From Vishniacozyma victoriae (Eukaryota > Basidiomycota > Tremellomycetes > Tremellales > Bulleribasidiaceae), in NCBI GenBank assembly GCA_017654735.1, contig JADPYG010000088.1:1922001-1986000 (forward strand): a stretch of DNA of 64,000 bases, written 5' to 3'. Positions 1 through 10,377 of this stretch are shown here, piece after piece; position 1 is the stretch's first letter, and each line of letters starts with the position of its first letter. A program made the position numbers and the translations under genes. Under the pieces are notes generated by a model that did not search any database, had not been told where the DNA came from, and saw nothing but the letters and a program-made list of their open reading frames with translations.

Positions 1-1
1 C

Positions 2-729
2 CCTAAGTCATTACGGAAGCCTCTAGCTGTGGTTGAGGGGTTGGGGAATATCTACCCCGAGACCAATATCACGTATTCGCCTGATGGTAAATCGATCTTG
101 ACTGGTCTTCCCGGCAAGAAAGGAATGAAAGGCTCTGTCGTCTTTCTCAGCGCAGAGGATCTATCGGAGCAGAGACGTATACCCATCGGTGAGGGTACGG
201 TAGTTCGCGTACTCTGGCATTCGAAGATCAATCAAGTCAGTCACACATCCATCTGACTATGCGCAATGCTGATGATAGGTGTTTGCTACATTATCCACCG
301 GAGCTGTCCACGTCTTATACTCGCCGCACTCATCGATCCACGGTGCTCTACTCCCACTGAAAAAGATGCCAAGAACAGCACCTCGCGATCCTTCATATTC
401 CACCGCAGATCTCAAACCAGTCATCTTCACCCCAGATGCTCTTCCAGCGTTCGCAGACCAAGGTCATCGAGAATCATTACATCAGAAAGACAAGCGAGCC
501 AAGAAACTCAAGCCTACCGAACCGATACATGGAGCTGGGAAAGGTGGTCGATTGGGTCAAAGTGCTACTCAAGGTTTGGTGCAGGATATATTCATGAAGG
601 AGAGAATCAACGAGGATGTGAGTTTTCCAATCATCGGAGCAGAGAGAAGAATAGAGCTGATGTACCTAGCCTCGGGAAGCGTTGCTCAGATTCGCCGACA
701 AGAAAGACGACGAAGAGAAGAAGGAATGA
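2..729 (+). CDS. WD-repeat protein, WDR70-like, 3' part
   Basis: This is the C-terminal 210 or so residues of a gene entering from the left edge. Three exons join at 2-235, 279-617 and 670-729; both introns have GT donors and CTGATGATAG/GCTGATGTACCTAG ends. The first part holds WD-type repeats with SPDGKSILTG. The second reads KMPRTAPRDPSY, and the last exon ends EDPREALLRFADKKDDEEKK. This proline/basic tail after the propeller is typical of the WDR70/gastrulation-defective-1 family, nuclear WD40 proteins linked to H2B ubiquitination and DNA repair in other organisms. The family assignment is from remembered motif similarity, so moderately sure. The N-terminus lies outside the window. Confidence 0.75.
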
Positions 730-799
730 TCGCCAGTGTTTATTATAGTGAAATGCATTGCCCTCCTTGTACACACTGCTCCCCGAGAACCTCACAGAA

Positions 800-1651
800 T
801 CAAGCCTTTCCCCCACTTTCCTTGTACTTCTGGGCCATCTCCAAAATCTGTGCATTACCGAGCGTAACGACCTTCTCGACAGGTGGGTTCACAGCCAAGT
901 AAGCGATACATCTGCCAACACTAGATTGTCAGCTTCCATGCCCGGAGACCAGTACAATCACTGACTCTTCCCCATCCGTCATCAAGTGCTTCATGGGTAG
1001 ACCGATCGACCTCATGCCTCCAAACAACTTCTGGGTGATCCATTCCGGTCCCCTGAACTCTTCCCTGTCTTGTCAGCTTCTACCAGAAAGGGAGGGACGG
1101 AGCACGCATACCTTGAGCCCATCAAGAGTCCGGGACGAAGGATAACGCAGTGGTCGAAGTCAAGACTCTTAAAGTTCTCTTCAAGCTCTCCTTTAATTTG
1201 TGGATAGCCCATCATAGAGTTCGGGTTGGCTCCACCCGAAGATACCAGGATTGCCTGTCATCAGTACGTGCCATGTATGAGGTAGAAGTTGACTGACAGT
1301 CTTGGCTCCATCTGCTTTGGCCTTGGTTACAAGATCTCGATTCAGATATAGATCAATCTCCTTCTGTTTCTCGAATCCTCCTGCTTGTCCCCTTGTAGTT
1401 CCCAGACAACTTATGTACACTCCGCCATTGGGTCCGACTCCTTCGGTCGAGGTGATGGCATCGGCAAGGTTGGGTAGGGCACGGTTGACATATGACGTTG
1501 ACGCGTTTGTGTAATTCTGAACTGGCGACGGGTGGTCCCTTCTTGTAATTGCCGTGAGGTTGACGGCGCTTGGGGACTGCAGTAGAGCGAGGAGAGTAGC
1601 TGATCCAGTGAGACCGGTGCCTCCTACTAAAGTGATGGGTAGCGTTGTCAT
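800..1651 (-). CDS. FMP52: FMP52-like NAD(P)-binding protein (HTATIP2/TIP30 family)
   Basis: Four exons (1651-1298, 1254-1112, 1064-966, 920-800) give a 238-residue protein. The start is the ATG at 1651 just before LVGGTGLTGS, the N-terminal Rossmann dinucleotide motif (GxTGxxG). Later landmarks are the SSGGAN segment, the YPQIKGELE segment with the Tyr and Lys of the short-chain-dehydrogenase active site (YxxxK), and LRPGLLMGSR. This order matches atypical SDRs of the TIP30/FMP52 type; yeast FMP52 is a mitochondrial outer-membrane protein of unknown reaction. Exon 4 needs the acceptor CTAG at 924-921 to stay in frame. The gene converges with the WDR70-like gene, 70 bases apart. Confidence 0.8.
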
Positions 1652-1827
1652 GTTCAGATATGTTAAGCGTAGCGGTGTGAGGTACGATGTAGATGTAAAG
1701 TGGCAAGATGAAATTAGAGTTATCCCATCCCGTGACTCGTCTTGCAGGGCGAACAACATGTAGCTGGCCTAGAGTATGAGAGGATGCAAGTCTGAACTAT
1801 TGCATCTATCAATTCATTCATTCTATC

Positions 1828-2316
1828 ATGCCTGCTCTAGCACCTCACCCTACTCTTCGACTCTTGTCGCTGTTCTTTCCCAGCGTCACCAACACCTCTT
1901 TAAAGACCTCGTTCACCAAGTGGGTGGAATCGAAGACCAAATCCCACGCGTGCGTGTCGCGTCATCATCCAAGTCACAGCTGATATAGTAGTCATGCGAA
2001 GGAGCATTCCTCTTTCAACTCCCACGTACCACCATCCCAGCCCTCGGAGCCCGAGACCTCGGCGCCAATCACCCGACCAGTCGGACCGTCAGACTTCCTC
2101 CCTTCCAACATGGACGACCTCGACTTTATCTCTGCGCGAAATGCAGCCTGGGCTGCTTTCCAACAATGGCAAAAACATGAAAACGAACTACGAATCGCCG
2201 ACTTAGAGCAGGGTGCTCAAGGACAAGCGCAACGGGTGAGTGAAGCGAGCGTGAAATGGGACCTCGCGTACGCAAACTCGGAAGCCAACAAGGCTTTCAG
2301 CCCTATGAACGCGTAG
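1828..2316 (+). CDS. hypothetical protein, possibly mitochondrial
   Basis: Two exons (1828-1949 and 1992-2316) give about 148 residues. I do not recognise the family. The N-terminus MPALAPHPTLRLLSLFF is basic-hydrophobic and could be a mitochondrial presequence. The middle is Pro/Ser-rich, and the C-terminal part, from MDDLDFISARNAAWAAFQQW on, looks helical and charged. Evidence for splicing is the GTGCGT donor at 1950, a GCTGATATAG branch/acceptor, and a common open frame on both sides. The acceptor is a tandem TAGTAG, so one extra serine may or may not be included. A shorter model starting at 2110 (68 residues) is possible. Confidence 0.55.
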
Positions 2317-2507
2317 CTTCCTTTCCCCATATTCCATTTCCTCTTCTCAGGTTGTATCCCGTGTGTATGCATGTATCTGTGCATAAGACTGGCCAGACAA
2401 GTGACCACAGCATCTACTCGGTAATAGCAGGGCAAATGACCCGTGCCTGGCAACAATATTTCAATCGTTCAGTTGCAATTCTGCTATCCAACTTACCATC
2501 TGCCAAC

Positions 2508-3605
2508 ATGACACACCGTTCACGCTCAGGTGGTCCTCAAGCCCAACACGTACAACGGAAGAAGAACAACAATCTACCCCGCAAACCCCGACCCGAACCA
2601 AGGATAGAAGAAGATCCAAACGCAACACCTCCACCACAAGCTCATCCACTCTCTTCCATGCCTACTACATTCGATATCCTTGCCTTGATACGACACTCGC
2701 TTGCTCCTACTATTACTTCGCCCGACTTCAAAGGTACGGTTCAAACAATCAAGGGGCTACTGTATGATAAGAAATGGTTGGAGGCATTTGGGGATGAAGA
2801 ATTGTTGGATGCCTATGCTGGTCGATGGGTTCCAAGTCGAGTGCTGTGTTTCAGGGAGCTCTTTGCCGAGTCGGAGGAATTGAGGAAGGTGATCATCGGT
2901 AGCGAGGAAGTAGCTGAGGAGAAAGGCGAAGATGCAGAAAAGGGAGAGAGCAGTAAAACCAAGAGCAAGATTGTTTCACTTGGAGGAGGAGCTGGAACCG
3001 AAATTCTCGCTATCGCCTCTTTGATTCACGGACAACGATTGCTCGACCGTCAAAATGGTGAAGCATCGCCAGATCGTTACCCCGATTGGGTCGGTGTTGA
3101 TTTCGGACCATGGTCTGGTGTACTTGAGAAATTCAGTTCGGCTTTCACATCATTATGGCACCTTGACCTCCAATCTCCATGTCATCAGATGGATCTCCTT
3201 AAATCCGCTTCACCCAATCCACTCTTACCACTCATCAGGGGGGATACATCCCTCGTCACGCTCATCTTCACCATCTGCGAGCTCATGTCACAATCCCGAC
3301 CTGGTACTATCCGACTCATCCGGGACCTCACTACCAACCTACGTTCAGGCGGCCTCTTACTAGTGGCCGACTCGGCATCTGATATCGCTGAATTCGAACT
3401 TGGTTCCTCTGGTCGTAAATGGCCAGTATACATGGTATTGGATGCCATGTTGCTCGGAACGAAGGATGAAGAGGGTAAAGCACAATGGATCAAGGTGGAG
3501 AGTGAGGATAGTAGGTGGTTCAGGTTGCCAGAAGGGGTAGCAGACAATTGGCCAGTCAAGTTGGAGAATACGAGATATTGGTATAGATTGTATAGACGTG
3601 TTTAA
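2508..3605 (+). CDS. BMT6: BMT6-like 25S rRNA methyltransferase
   Basis: A single exon of 365 residues. The start is the ATG at 2508, because the open frame above it has no convincing protein. After a basic, disordered N-terminus (about 50 residues) comes a helical region and then IVSLGGGAGTEILAIAS, a class I SAM-binding motif I. This is followed by WVGVDFGPWSG, FTICELMSQ and GGLLLVADSAS. This pattern matches the fungal BMT6 family, which in yeast makes m3U in 25S rRNA in the nucleolus. It is intronless, unusual in this window. It converges with the oxidoreductase gene, 125 bases apart. Confidence 0.7.
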   Translation: MTHRSRSGGPQAQHVQRKKNNNLPRKPRPEPRIEEDPNATPPPQAHPLSSMPTTFDILALIRHSLAPTITSPDFKGTVQTIKGLLYDKKWLEAFGDEELLDAYAGRWVPSRVLCFRELFAESEELRKVIIGSEEVAEEKGEDAEKGESSKTKSKIVSLGGGAGTEILAIASLIHGQRLLDRQNGEASPDRYPDWVGVDFGPWSGVLEKFSSAFTSLWHLDLQSPCHQMDLLKSASPNPLLPLIRGDTSLVTLIFTICELMSQSRPGTIRLIRDLTTNLRSGGLLLVADSASDIAEFELGSSGRKWPVYMVLDAMLLGTKDEEGKAQWIKVESEDSRWFRLPEGVADNWPVKLENTRYWYRLYRRV

Positions 3606-3730
3606 TGACATTCATGTATGTATGTATGCGTGACAATGATGATGCTGATAGTACAACAGCTACTGATTATATAACTTACTACGTGTGCTTGAACTCGCTA
3701 CTGATACCGATCCCCACTCGTGTTCACAGT

Positions 3731-5040
3731 CTAGATCCCTATCCCGGCCGTACTCCTTTCTGCGCTCACTCCAGGGCTAGTCCCGCTGTATCCAGTAGAT
3801 GCAGGGCTCCGGCTGGAATTGTATGGATATCCAACAACAGCCTCTACAGGCGGATAAGCATGAGTGGGCGAAGTGTTCTTGTATACCCCAGGCCCGAGAG
3901 GACTGGGCAATCGAGGCTGAGTCTCGCTTCCAGGACTGCGCGAGCGGTATGGGTATGGGTGATGACGGTGTTTCGAGCCGTTGATCGGGGGTAGCTGATG
4001 CTGGTGTGTATATGCTGGAGGCCGATGATGATTGATGTGGGCGGTGTGGCGTTGTTTTTCGTTACTGGACAGACCACCTAGTGTTGAAGTACCTAGTGTC
4101 GAAGTAGGTGATGGAGCGGAGGAAGGTGACGGCGAGAGGTCCTCTCTTCTGCCAATTTCTTCGAGGAGCTGTCTCATGAGCATCGTTACATCAGTAATGA
4201 TGAGATACGTACCTTGACAAACTCATCAACACCCATAGCCCCACTCGCAGCATACTTCTGCTGAAAGACAAAGAAAGGTACTCCGGTGACCCCCAATCGA
4301 TGAGCTGAGGCATAAGCCCTCCTGACTTCCGAATCGCATTCATCGCTATCCAGCCATTGTCGAGCTTGCGTTCCACTTGGGAACAGGTTGAATAGCATGG
4401 CTTGGTAGGTTAAGAAATCTCTATCGGAAAGATGTTGCCCATCCAGGTGGTGTGCTTCGAATAGGTTCATGGCGAGAGGGAGTTGGGAGGCAGGATCATT
4501 TCGCAGTGCGTAGGTCATGAGTCGATGTGCGAGGTGCGTTGAAGACACTTCACATCGGTCAAAATTCCTGCCTATAAGTACGGTTTGCCTGTAGTGACAA
4601 TACGACTCACGTCTCGTATCCAACAGTCCGTAGCTTTTCTTCAATCATTCCCCTGACCACCTCTGCTTTCTTGTCCCCGAACTTCTTTCGCCAGTGCTCC
4701 ATCCTTGGCATAGGTTCTTCCGTCAAAGCCGGATTGAGCTGATAAGGTAAGAACCGATATCGAAGCTCGAGTGTTTCGTGAAAATGGATAGTATTGTATT
4801 TAGCGACAGCTATTTGTCAGCAATTTTCACCACTAGTCGGGACGATTGACATACCAAGCTGAAGTTGCTTGACTGCTAGTAGACAGAACGGACATGTGAA
4901 ATCAGACTACTTCGTCAGTTACTTGAACCCGAACGAAGTCGCGTAGAACATACAGTGACATCGACTTTTATGACCCTCAACCGTGAGGGTCCCGCCGCTT
5001 GAGAATTACCCAACAGTATCCGCTCCAACCTCATGGCCAT
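3731..5040 (-). CDS. DsbA/FrnE-like thioredoxin-fold oxidoreductase
   Basis: Five exons joined through GTATGT, GTATGT, GTGAGT and GTACGT introns. The product begins MAMRLERILL and quickly reaches the thioredoxin-fold start IKVDVTSDFTCPFCLL, with a CPFC redox motif split only by an intron before SDFT. The central helical domain and the GVTGVPFFVFQQKY cis-proline loop (VTGVP) are those of the FrnE/2-hydroxychromene-2-carboxylate isomerase DsbA family. The start at 5040 is the first in-frame ATG; the frame above it contains no ATG before a stop. The last about 120 residues are a low-complexity Ser/Pro/His tail not usual for the family. The exact substrate is unknown. Confidence 0.75.
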
Positions 5041-6180
5041 CGTATGTGATCCCTTCTGAGAGCTCTCTGATATCCTGCTCCGTGAACTACTATCGATGTC
5101 CGATTCGGTCAAAGCCGAGCCCGATGATGGCCGAATGTCCGGTGTGTGACCTGGGGGGCGTGCTGACAAAGGATCGCCTGAGACGCACTGGAACTAAGGG
5201 GGATGTTGTTGGTGTGCTAGACACGACTTTGTGTTGACCCAAGGGTGTACTGTGCTTGTTCGGTTCGGTGATTCGGCTTCGATCGCCACTGGTTTGTTTT
5301 ACAAAATTGGAAGGAAGAAAACGGGATCGATCGTTCACTTATATATGTCGTTAAACGTGTCGTTGCTGGAGTAGAATCGATGGAAGCGTCAAGCCGCGTA
5401 TGCCGAGTTGATACAAATGAAGTGAAAGGATGACCTATGCAATGGAGGATAGAAGAAGGAAAAAGGAAAAGGTTTACTGGAATCGATTATTGATTTACCC
5501 TTGATGATGATGTCTTCGTGTCTTGTACTTTTCGAAAGAAACAAAGCAAGTCAGACAGGCACAATTAAGCCGGAGTCTGGATCTTGGCGGTAGAGGTGAC
5601 CTTTCGAGCGTTCGGGTTTGAGTGCTTGCTGGAAGATATCGAGGGGTATGATGCAAATGGTGTGTGTGTGTATGGAACGACTTGCTACGTTGTTCGGTCA
5701 TCAACTGTGCCCGAACTATACTATAATCCAAGTCTAATGCCCAGAGATTGTGGTGCCAATTAGACGTACGTTAGCACACACCGGCAATTGAATTTGAATT
5801 TCATTTTCACTTTCTCGGAGACTGCGCGTCCATTTTATCCGATGGCAGGGACATGTACATTCCGGAAAACACGGACAGGTCGCTCTCTCATCTCACAAGC
5901 ACCAAGCACAGGGGGGTCAAAGAGGGGCTACATGACGTTACGGAATTTGACAAATGCTGACTGAGCAGGACTGCGGCCTCGCTTGGAAGATGTGGAGGTG
6001 AATGAGGGATTTCGGCAACGAAAGCCTTTGATCGGCTTCTATTTGGCGGGCGTAGGCCGGTTCACCGATTTTGGGGAGATTTGTCCGGAGAAAGCTACGC
6101 CGGGATGGCCGTAACGCCGCAGTCACAGTCTACGTTTAGCATAGGTTACATACATCAAATCGTCCCTAACTAAAGCCGAT
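5041..6180. other. gene-free interval upstream of the oxidoreductase
   Basis: About 1.1 kb between the start of the oxidoreductase gene and the end of PHO81, both on the minus strand. Only short open frames of 60-80 codons without recognisable content are present. There is a TATATAT run near 5340 and a short GTGTGTGTGT tract near 5660. I see no RNA gene or repeat. Confidence 0.5.
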
Positions 6181-9100
6181 CTATATAGTGAGAGTCATAA
6201 TACTGAGCGTCAGTACCACACGCGGGCTAGAAAGCAAAAATTGAACGTACCCATCAATGACAAAGGCGTCGACCGTACGACCGTCCGCAGTACCCGTCCG
6301 TAACTTGCCAACGTCTTCTACAGATCCAAAAGTAGCCAATAGCAATCCAGCATCTTTGACACTAGCCACCAGACTTGGTACTGCGGCCTGACTATCAGCA
6401 CTGGTCACTTGCAGCCCAGGTGACTTACCAAAGTGGTAGCTTCCAAAATGACACCAAGGAGATTTGTTGATTTCGCGAAATTGACTGCTTCTCTCACTGA
6501 GAGTGATCTCAGATCCACCTCTTCATCTGTTCCAGCAGGGATGAGCGATGCATCCGTCCTCTTCCTGGATAGACCACAGTATGAAGCAAAGAACACCGCA
6601 TCTGTAGGTCAGTTTTCCGTATATGCGTCTGTTGGCATAACTCACAATTAGGTTGTTTCCAGTTGAGAGCGGTGCAAACCGTCGGGTCGAAACTGCTAAA
6701 GATGATTTTACGCCCCGGACTCGTTTTACCAGCTTCATAAACCACATGAAGTACACTATCGACAAACGCATTGACCTCACCCGATCGTCCGACCGATTCG
6801 TATTTCGCATCGAATTCACGAGCATATCTCAGCTGGATATTGACACCAGTCTCGGCTGGGAGTAATGCCAATACAGCCTCGAGTGATGCCATGGACTTTC
6901 GTAAGAGGGCACACCATTCTGATGGAGATTGGTGATTTGGTGTACCGGAGATATTACGGTTGAGCGATGTTGCCAGAGAGTCGAATTGAGAAGACGAGAC
7001 GTCTGCGACACCAATGTCGAAGCCGGGGACCGGTAATGTCCATCCTGGATACAAGACCGGAATCTGATCCTTCGTCAATTGGACGACAATGTGGACGTAT
7101 TCGCCAGAAAGCGAAGATGCAGTGACGAGTGCGGATTCGCGAGCGGGGATGGAAGGAGGGGCGGCAGTTGGGGGTCGAAGAGCAGGAGAGGAAGTAGAAA
7201 CCGATAATGGTCGATGCGATTGAAATTGATGTGCGTGATCCTGTGATGGTGCTGATGGTGTGACCTTGGACTTCCAATACGTCTCGACACGACCTCCAAT
7301 CTCGAGTTGAGCACCCTGGAAAGGCTTGATACAGCTGACTTCGAAAGCGACCTCCCCTATCGTCTTGAGATGATGGTCGAGAAGTGGTACGACCAGACCT
7401 TGATGGTTTTGGATATCTGTAAACATGGACGGTAGGACGATAGCTCGGCCAATGACTTTCGATCCGAATGTGGGGTAGAGCGACAGTTCGAGGGTGAAGC
7501 GCGCAAGATCCTGGACTTGGAATGAGAAGACTTCCCGCTCGTCTGCTAGTGGGAGAATGACAGAGTGGGGTACGGATGTGATGTCGGTTTTGGAGGTCAT
7601 GACGAGCTTGAGTGAAGACCACATTTGTAGTGTATCCTCTCCTGAGCGAGAGTAAAGCTTGACAGGTGGTGGTTTCGGTGTTTGAGATCGTGTAAAGGGA
7701 TGGCCAAGAGACAAGTGGACAAGACATCTCTGTGCGAGGAATTCGTGACCATATACCCTCAATCTGATTTGTCAGTCGAGCTTCGTCCAATTGTAATGTA
7801 CTCACGGGATGATAGGAGGAGGTAATGACAATGATGGAATAAGCTCAAACTCCTCCATTGGCTGTTCGACCTCTGCATCCGATCCAGGAGACAGGTTCTC
7901 CATCTGAGGATCCGCTGCTAATCCCAGATTACCCATACTCTCCAATGTACTCTGCTTCCCAGATAGCTTGGCACCATTGGCGACCAAGAAGTTGAGGATA
8001 GCAACATGTCCGAACCAAGCGGCATACCATCCTGGAGACTTGCCATACTCGTCACTCGCATTGACGTCGCACCCTGCAGCGACGAGGACCTGTACACAAA
8101 CGAGATGTCGAGATTCACCACCGACGGCGGCATGATGTAATGGTGTCCAGAGATTGTATTTGTCTTGACGGTCTTTCCCACCGCCATCTGCTCCTCCCTC
8201 TTCGACCAGAAGTTGACAGATCGACTCATGACCGGCTTTGGCAGCGAAATGTTGAGGGTAAAGTCCCTCTGAATTGGGCAAGACCTTGGCACCACACCGT
8301 AGGAGTAGACGGGCGACTTCAACTCGGCCGTATTGACATGCCAGCGATAAAGGAATGAGATCGTTGGATACGGAAGTGGGCTCGAGGGCGATCTTGGCAG
8401 TGACGAATATACGAACTACTTCGAGATGACCGTGGTGGATTGCGTGCATGAGTGGAGTGTATCCATCCATATCTGTCGCCGTAGGGTCTGCCTGGGGTAG
8501 CAGATAAGAAGCGATCTCGGCGTGACCGTTAAGCGCGGCGTAATGTAATGGCCGACGATCGTAGGCGTCCGGCTGTTCTAGCGTTTGAGGAATACATCCA
8601 ATGACCATCTTGACTACTCGTAATGAGCCGGCGATACATGCTTGATGTAGAGGAGTTCGGCCGTTGATGTTATCCACATAACGGCAATCGAGCTTGACGT
8701 ATTCCTTGAACAATGGGGCATGTTCATCGGGGACTTGGATTGCTGCGTTCCATAGGACTCGCATAACTGATTTATCGTTTGTCCGCGCTTGCATTGCGCC
8801 GGCGACCTTGAGCCAATCGACAATCGCTTCCCTGCTTCCACTAGACAATGCTTTGGCCATGTTGGCCTCCAGATCCATCAATGCGTCTGCAGCGAGTGAC
8901 TGTCCAGCATCAATATCGTAATCGACGTTTCTGTCCAGAGGTAATCCATCCGCCCCAAGAGATTCGTGGAGATCGGCAAATAGCGCCGAAGACAAGTGTT
9001 CCGAAGATCCATTCTCCAAATCGAGCAGGTTGGCAGCGACAATATCTGACAACTTGGCGATGAACTCTCGATTGAAACAAGGTTGAACTTCGACTTGCCG

Positions 9101-9933
9101 TTCGATATATAGCTCTTTGGTGGATGATTTACTTCGTTTATCCCATTTCTTTAGAATCTTTCTGAATCCGGTAGCGTTGATTTCGATGAATCCTTGTAAT
9201 TTGCCCAAATCCCTTTCGAATAATCTCCATCCTTCTTCAAGACTCGTCCATTCCAAATCTTTCCTTCCGCCATTACTTACCAACCCGCCATCATCAGGGC
9301 TGTGATCGACCCGGTCTTCAATTCCCCTTGATGAACGTAACAGCCGTTTACGGTTCGTCAACAAAGTCAAGAGTCTCAGACGTAAATCGCGTTCTTTGAT
9401 AAGGTAGAATGCGTTGATCTGGTATAAGCCCCTGGACGACTCGAGGGTGTTGAGACACACCTTTTCCAGCTCTCGCTGTAATGTAAAGAAAAACACATCC
9501 CGATGAGCTTTGAAACTATCTTCCTTTGCATTCCTCCCTCGTCCGCCTTCCAGCATGATTCCCTTGGGCGCAGGCGGTTCTGTCGTAGGTGGCAGAGGAT
9601 CCAGATCCAAGTTCCCAGAAGCAGATGCTTGTCCTTCTACATGTTCGGCGTAAGTGGAGGATTCGGAACCGGCGCTAGGTCCCAATGGACGCTTGGGCGG
9701 GCGTAGACCCAGGGATAGGAGGGAAGCGTCGGCTGCACTACGTCCTGCTGCGTAGGAATTGATGATCTTCTTCAAGGCCTGGGAGTCAGTACCGGCTCGA
9801 ATGGGTGGGTCGTACCTTGTAATTGAGGTAGTACTCTCCCCATCCTGGGACTTGCTGCGCTTGGATCGTCTTTCCGAACTGCCCAATTAGCTTTTCGAGC
9901 AGATACAAGAGGGGTGCTTGGGCTGACCTTCAT
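6181..9933 (-). CDS. PHO81: PHO81-type CDK inhibitor: SPX, ankyrin repeats, GDPD-like domain
   Basis: About 1,160 residues from seven exons. The first exon is only ATG AAG (9933-9928); the next gives MKFGKTIQAQQVPGWGEYYL, the canonical SPX start, and then ALKKIINS, with conserved lysines. The SPX part runs to about residue 290. Ankyrin repeats follow at about 430-680, for example GRTPLHQACIAG, RRPLHYAALNGHAEIA and WTPLHHAAVGG. The C-terminal about 350 residues resemble a glycerophosphodiester phosphodiesterase fold. In yeast Pho81 inhibits the Pho80-Pho85 kinase when phosphate is low, using inositol pyrophosphates sensed by SPX. The GDPD part looks catalytically dead. The final exon codes only a few residues after VIDG, and that splice is the least certain. 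Confidence 0.93.
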
Positions 9934-10377
9934 CTTGAAATCGCCAACCTCGGTTCAAGTTACCGCGATGCGAGAGATCTATCTCCCTTCACCGAGCAAT
10001 TGCCTGATTCCTGTCCTTTCTCGCGTGAATGTTTTTCACGGAAGCAGTGAATCCAAGAATCGATTGTCTGGCTGTTGTAGACTATGTAGATGGCTGAACT
10101 GTATGCAACATAAGGGTAAGGGAATAATAGTACAATTGGGTTACTGCCAGTCTACAGGTTGACTTGCTGCACGTGCGTGATTCTCATCAGCCATCATCCG
10201 TTCCCAAGATTAGATTCCGTTGCGTTCCTTTCCGGCCCGGTTAAATCAATCTGGGGTCTCCATCTCACAATTGAATTCATGTCACCAATCAATCAAGCTA
10301 GAGGGTAGAGTATCTTGGACCATATACTCTGAGTAATGACGCCCATCATGGCCATCATACATCTCCCGCTTGGTTAG
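9934..10377. other. bidirectional promoter, PHO81 and DNA ligase
   Basis: A 444-base divergent interval. Its clearest element is the CACGTG at 10170-10175. No other gene is seen. Confidence 0.5.
10170..10175. promoter_or_regulatory. CACGTG E-box, candidate Pho4 site
   Basis: A perfect CACGTG about 240 bases upstream of the PHO81 start. Read toward PHO81 the flanks are GCACGTGC. In yeast PHO81 is itself induced by the bHLH factor Pho4 through CACGTG-containing sites; use of this copy here is inference. Confidence 0.5.

Noticed and set aside
5017..5169. A longer N-terminus for the DsbA/FrnE-like protein starting at 5169
   Set aside because: The codon there is TTG, not ATG, and the frame upstream reaches a stop without any ATG; the first ATG is at 5040.
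5495..5731. A 78-codon open frame on the minus strand
   Set aside because: No splice partners, no recognisable motif, low-complexity His/Thr content from a GT tract; most likely chance.
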